A stretch of 64,000 nucleotides of DNA from contig NZ_CP042220.2 of assembly GCF_007858975.2 (NCBI RefSeq), positions 2,232,001 through 2,296,000 of the forward strand. Reading direction: 5' to 3'. The position numbers were made by a program, and so were the translations under genes. Shown here in pieces: positions 60,507-64,000 of the stretch. The notes beneath the pieces are model-generated. The model did not search any database. It had not been told where the DNA came from and saw only the letters and a program-made list of their open reading frames with translations. The DNA comes from Dickeya poaceiphila (GTDB lineage Bacteria; Pseudomonadota; Gammaproteobacteria; Enterobacterales; Enterobacteriaceae). Position 1 is the first letter of the stretch. The number at the start of each line of letters is the position of its first letter.

Positions 60507-62042
60507 TCAGATGCTACGGCGAGAGAAATCCTTCGGTCGGAAACCTAGCAAAGCCAGCATGGCGAAATAACTGCCGGCACCAGCGATCACCACCACCGAC
60601 AAGCGCAGCAAACGCAGCGTCATGCTGCCCTGCTCCCAGGCGGGCATCCACATACATAACGCGATCAATACCAACGACATGATCACTACCGCCATTACCA
60701 GTTTAACCAGAAACGCCGTCCAACCCGGTTGAGGTTGAAAGATGCGCTGGCACCGCAACTGCCAGAACAATAGGCCAGCGTTAATGCAAGATGCCAGGCC
60801 AATCGATAGCGACAATCCGGCATGTTGCAGCGGGCCGATAAATATCAGGTTCATCAGTTGGGTCATCACTAGGGTTGCCACACCAATTTTCACTGGCGTT
60901 TTAATATCCTGCCGTGCGTAAAACCCCGGCACCAGCACTTTTACCAGGATCAGCCCCATCAGCCCGATGGAGTAAGCCACTAACGCACGCTGAGTCATCA
61001 TGGCATCAAACGCACTAAATTTACCGTATTGAAACAACACCACGGTCAATGGTTTAGCCAGCAGCCCCAGCGCGACTGTCGCCGGCAATGCCAGCAAAAA
61101 GCAGAGTCGCAACCCCCAGTCCAGCAACCGGGAATACTCCTGCTGATTACCGCTGGCAACACTTTTCGACAGCGACGGCAGCAGAATGGTCCCCAACGCC
61201 ACGCCCAACACGCCGGACGGAAACTCCATCAACCGATCAGCATAATACATCCAGGACACGGCTCCCTGGCTGAGAAACGATGCAAAGATGGTGTTGATGA
61301 TCAAGGAAATCTGGCTAACCGACACGCCAAGAATCGCGGGTGCCATCAGCTTCATCACCCGGCTAACACTGGGGTCACGAAATTTGATGCGCGGCAGCAC
61401 CAACATGCCGATTTTTTTCAGATGCGGCAGTTGGTAGCCCAGTTGCAGTATCCCGCCAGCCACTACAGCCCACCCCAGCGCCATCACCGGCGGGTCAAAC
61501 CAACGAACACCCAGCAACGCAAAACCAATCATGCTGATGTTCAATAACGTAGGGGCAAACGCGGGTACCGAAAAACGGTTCCAGGTGTTGAGAACCGATC
61601 CTACCATCGACGTCAGCGAAATCAGCAGAATATAAGGAAAGGTCACTCGCAACAGCGCCGATGTCAGTTCAAAGCGCTCTGGCGTCGAGGCAAACCCTGG
61701 CGCAGTCACCATGATCACCCACGGAGCCGCGACCATGCCGGCAGCCGTCACCAGCGCCAGTATCAACGTCAGCATCCCGGCGACATACGCCAGAAAGGTC
61801 CGGGTCGCCTCCTCGCCTTGTTGACTTTTATACTCTGCGAGAATCGGCACAAACGCCTGAGAAAATGCGCCTTCGGCAAAAATACGCCGCAACAGATTCG
61901 GTAATTTGAACGCCACAAAAAACGCATCGGTCGCCATGCCTGCGCCAAATACACGAGCGACGATAGCATCGCGCACAAAACCCAGCACACGAGAAAGCAA
62001 GGTCATGGAACTGACCGCAGCCAGTGATTTCAGTAAATTCAT
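60507..62042 (-). CDS. murJ: Lipid II flippase MurJ (MviN)
   Basis: This 511-residue inner-membrane protein (same as E. coli MurJ) has 14 hydrophobic helices. It flips lipid II to the periplasm for peptidoglycan synthesis. The N-terminal [36 protein letters not shown] and the central-cavity Arg residues are intact, with [23 protein letters not shown]. Downstream of mviM in the same direction, as in E. coli. Confidence 0.97.
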   Translation of the reverse strand: MNLLKSLAAVSSMTLLSRVLGFVRDAIVARVFGAGMATDAFFVAFKLPNLLRRIFAEGAFSQAFVPILAEYKSQQGEEATRTFLAYVAGMLTLILALVTAAGMVAAPWVIMVTAPGFASTPERFELTSALLRVTFPYILLISLTSMVGSVLNTWNRFSVPAFAPTLLNISMIGFALLGVRWFDPPVMALGWAVVAGGILQLGYQLPHLKKIGMLVLPRIKFRDPSVSRVMKLMAPAILGVSVSQISLIINTIFASFLSQGAVSWMYYADRLMEFPSGVLGVALGTILLPSLSKSVASGNQQEYSRLLDWGLRLCFLLALPATVALGLLAKPLTVVLFQYGKFSAFDAMMTQRALVAYSIGLMGLILVKVLVPGFYARQDIKTPVKIGVATLVMTQLMNLIFIGPLQHAGLSLSIGLASCINAGLLFWQLRCQRIFQPQPGWTAFLVKLVMAVVIMSLVLIALCMWMPAWEQGSMTLRLLRLSVVVIAGAGSYFAMLALLGFRPKDFSRRSI

Positions 62043-62189
62043 TCAGTTATTCTGACTATGGAAGAGAGAGAGGCATGGCGGGGAAAATCGGCTCAGCCGC
62101 CATTCTGGCTATCGCGGCACACAGCCTAGTCGATTGCACCGCCAATAGCCACTATGGATATCTGATGCATCTGATGGTCGCTGTTTTTT

Positions 62190-63113
62190 TCAGCATTCTC
62201 TTAATAACATCTCAATCAGACGTTGCGCGTACAGTGCCTGATCACCGGAAGTCAACGGCGGCGAGTGCGAGACTACCGCATCAATGAAATGCCGAACTGC
62301 CCCCACAAAACCACGCTGTTCCAGCGTACTCTGCCAGGATGGCGTCGGATGCAACAGCACCATGCCGTTGCGCTCCTCACGCCATTCCCGCAAATTGTCC
62401 ACCTGATACCAACCGCCATCATTAACCAGTTGTACACTTTCACGCTGACTACCTGCCTGGCGATGCATACTGGTTGTAATCACCCCATGCGAAGTCCGGA
62501 ACTGGTGTTCGGCATAAACCAGTTGCCCCTGAAGATTACAACGTATCCGTCCACCACATAGCGCAGTTGGCAAATCCGGCGTTTGCGCCAGCCACAACGC
62601 GGTGTCCACCACATGCAAATAGTCATCCAGCAAGGTAAACGCCAGCGGCTGAGGCCCGATGTTATCGACACGATGCTTTTCCATGCGCAGGCTATCCGCA
62701 GAGGGCTGCACCTGCCGGAGTCGCTGATAAAGCGGCGCAAAGCGACGGTTGAAGCCCACCATCAGCAGTAAATCATGACGAGCCGCCAGCGCCACCAGTT
62801 CTTCCGCCTGCGTCAACGTTTCCGCCAGCGGCTTATCCACATAGACGTGTTTACCGGCCAACAACAGCGTTTTGACCACTTCATAATGGCTGGCGGTACT
62901 GCTGTGCACAAACACGGCATCACACTGGCTGATCAACATCTCCAGAGAGGAAAAACAAGTCATACGATACTGCTGACACAGTTGCCGGGCACGCTCTTGC
63001 CCCGGCGACCAGGCACCTGCCAGTTGCCAATATTCCGCCTGTGATAAAATCGGCAAATAGGCCTTACGGGCAATATCCCCCAGACCCACCACACCAATGC
63101 GCACGAGTTTCAT
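62190..63113 (-). CDS. mviM: Gfo/Idh/MocA family oxidoreductase MviM
   Basis: This 307-residue NAD(P)-binding protein matches E. coli MviM (307 aa). The Rossmann motif GVVGLGDIARKAYLP is N-terminal, VDKPLAET holds the family EKP-like motif (Asp instead of Glu), and LDDYLHVVDTALWL contains the catalytic-region His. Substrate unknown. ATG 63113 has AGGAG at seven bases. Between yceH and murJ. Confidence 0.94.
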   Translation of the reverse strand: MKLVRIGVVGLGDIARKAYLPILSQAEYWQLAGAWSPGQERARQLCQQYRMTCFSSLEMLISQCDAVFVHSSTASHYEVVKTLLLAGKHVYVDKPLAETLTQAEELVALAARHDLLLMVGFNRRFAPLYQRLRQVQPSADSLRMEKHRVDNIGPQPLAFTLLDDYLHVVDTALWLAQTPDLPTALCGGRIRCNLQGQLVYAEHQFRTSHGVITTSMHRQAGSQRESVQLVNDGGWYQVDNLREWREERNGMVLLHPTPSWQSTLEQRGFVGAVRHFIDAVVSHSPPLTSGDQALYAQRLIEMLLREC

Positions 63114-63148
63114 GCTGTTGCTCCTGAACGATGCTATGCGGACAGCCG

Positions 63149-63793
63149 TCAGGCAAGACGCGCCTGTAATGCGGCAAGTTGCGCTCGCAATTCGGCCACG
63201 TCACTTTCCAGTACGGAAACCCGTGCGGCCAGTTCACCATCAACCGATTCATCGCTCAGCGCCGGCGGCACAATATCCGCCACCTCGCCGCTAAACAAAT
63301 GCATAAAACGACTCTCGCGCTTGCCTGGCTCCCGTGCCAACCGCACCACAAACGGCCCATCTTCACGCTGTTGCAAGCACTGCAACACGTTCTCAACCTC
63401 TTCCATATCGGCAAATTCGTACAAGCGAGCTGCTCTGGTGCGAAGCTCGCCTGGCGTCTGTGCGCCACGCAGCAACAAGATGGTCACCAGCGCCACTTCA
63501 GCTGGAGAAAACTTCAGGTCGCCAAATTCGGAATTGCAGAAGCGGTGTTCATATTTCATCACCCGGTTGCCAAAGCCGCTAACAGTACGTAGAAAATGCC
63601 GCCTGACCAGCAGGTCCAGCGTTTGTTGTACCTCGCTTTCGGTCAATTCCATGACCGGCTCGCGGTTGGTTTTCTGATTACAGGCCGCGGTCAGCCCATT
63701 CAACGACATCGGGTATTGCTCCGGCGTGGTAACCTGCTTTTCCAGCAAGCATCCGATTATCCGCGCCTCACGTAGCGTCAATTGGTATTTCAT
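63149..63793 (-). CDS. yceH: DUF480 family protein YceH
   Basis: This 214-residue protein has two winged-helix-like DUF480 units ([46 protein letters not shown]) and a C-terminal leucine-rich coiled coil ([22 protein letters not shown]). Function unknown. ATG 63793 has GAGGA upstream and follows rimJ by about 24 bases, so probably one operon rimJ-yceH-mviM-murJ. Confidence 0.93.
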   Translation of the reverse strand: MKYQLTLREARIIGCLLEKQVTTPEQYPMSLNGLTAACNQKTNREPVMELTESEVQQTLDLLVRRHFLRTVSGFGNRVMKYEHRFCNSEFGDLKFSPAEVALVTILLLRGAQTPGELRTRAARLYEFADMEEVENVLQCLQQREDGPFVVRLAREPGKRESRFMHLFSGEVADIVPPALSDESVDGELAARVSVLESDVAELRAQLAALQARLA

Positions 63794-63816
63794 GGCACGT
63801 CCTCATTCAGCCGCGC

Positions 63817-64000
63817 TCAACGCATCGGCGTCCATTCATTATTAGTCAGGGCGGTCAGCACGTGATCCTGCCATTTGCCGTCAATCAGCAAGTAATTTTT
63901 GGCGTAACCTTCTTTTTCGAACCCAAGCCTGGCCAGCAGGTCGCCGCTGCGCTGATTGTGCGGCATATAATTAGCCATAATGCGATGCATATGCTGCTGA
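63817..64000 (-). CDS. rimJ: Ribosomal protein S5 alanine N-acetyltransferase, C-terminal end (partial)
   Basis: The window ends inside a minus-strand gene whose last 60 residues match Rim[41 protein letters not shown] and the ending [14 protein letters not shown]. RimJ is a GNAT acetyltransferase that acetylates the N-terminal Ala of ribosomal protein S5. The N-terminal part lies beyond the window. Confidence 0.94.
   Translation of the reverse strand, partial: QQHMHRIMANYMPHNQRSGDLLARLGFEKEGYAKNYLLIDGKWQDHVLTALTNNEWTPMR

Overview
The window is an ordinary, densely coded stretch of an enterobacterial (gamma-proteobacterial) chromosome. Gene content and order match the E. coli blocks hns-galU-rssB-rssA-ychJ-purU-tyrT, topB-ydjA-sppA-ansA-pncA-yeaC-msrB-gapA-yeaD-yeaE-mipA-yeaG-yeaH, purT-eda-zwf-hexR-pykA-lpxM-mepM-znuACB-ruvBA-ruvC-yebC-nudB-aspS-yecE-yecN-cmoAB-cutC-yecM-argS and murJ-mviM-yceH-rimJ. 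Some blocks are joined differently from E. coli. Several E. coli neighbours are missing where they would be expected: selD, pphA, yobB/exoX, yebEFG and edd. The protein sequences diverge from E. coli to a degree typical of soft-rot Pectobacteriaceae (Dickeya or Pectobacterium). That assignment is an inference from synteny and sequence feel, not from a marker gene. No prophage, insertion sequence, rRNA operon or CRISPR array was seen.

Layout. 1-5.2 kb: end of hns, galU, the rssA-rssB pair that controls RpoS turnover, ychJ, purU and a tRNA-Tyr with a stringent-type promoter. 5.3-7.7 kb: yicG under a tandem glycine riboswitch, xthA, and a ynjH with an enlarged T/N/S-rich linker. 7.7-22.9 kb: topB, ydjA, sppA, ansA, pncA, yeaC, msrB, gapA, yeaD, yeaE, mipA and the yeaG-yeaH kinase/VWA pair. 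22.9-28.4 kb is the most plastic part: a secreted-type NucA/Serratia-family nuclease, the SdsR small RNA locus, yebY, an orphan lipoprotein, ftnA, yebZ-yobA, holE and a very small basic ORF.

28.4-37.2 kb: ptrB, then central carbon metabolism (purT with a PurR box; eda next to zwf without edd; zwf with a HexR box; hexR; pykA). 37.3-43.4 kb: a small exported protein made of six exact 20-residue repeats, lpxM, mepM, and the divergent znuA / znuCB zinc importer around a Zur box. 43.4-50.2 kb: ruvB-ruvA with a LexA box, a nickel/cobalt permease with a NikR-like operator inserted before ruvC, then ruvC, yebC, nudB and aspS on the minus strand. 50.5-58.3 kb: yecE, yecN, cmoA-cmoB (tRNA wobble uridine modification), an 85-residue orphan protein, cutC, yecM and argS. 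58.5-64 kb: a methyl-accepting chemotaxis protein, murJ (lipid II flippase), mviM, yceH and the end of rimJ.

Most genes are well-known housekeeping functions. The items worth a second look are the 20-residue-repeat protein, the nickel permease with a non-canonical operator spacing inside the ruv locus, the nuclease beside SdsR, the glycine riboswitch on yicG, and a few unannotated small ORFs and RNA structures. I did not find convincing evidence of a wholly new multi-gene system.
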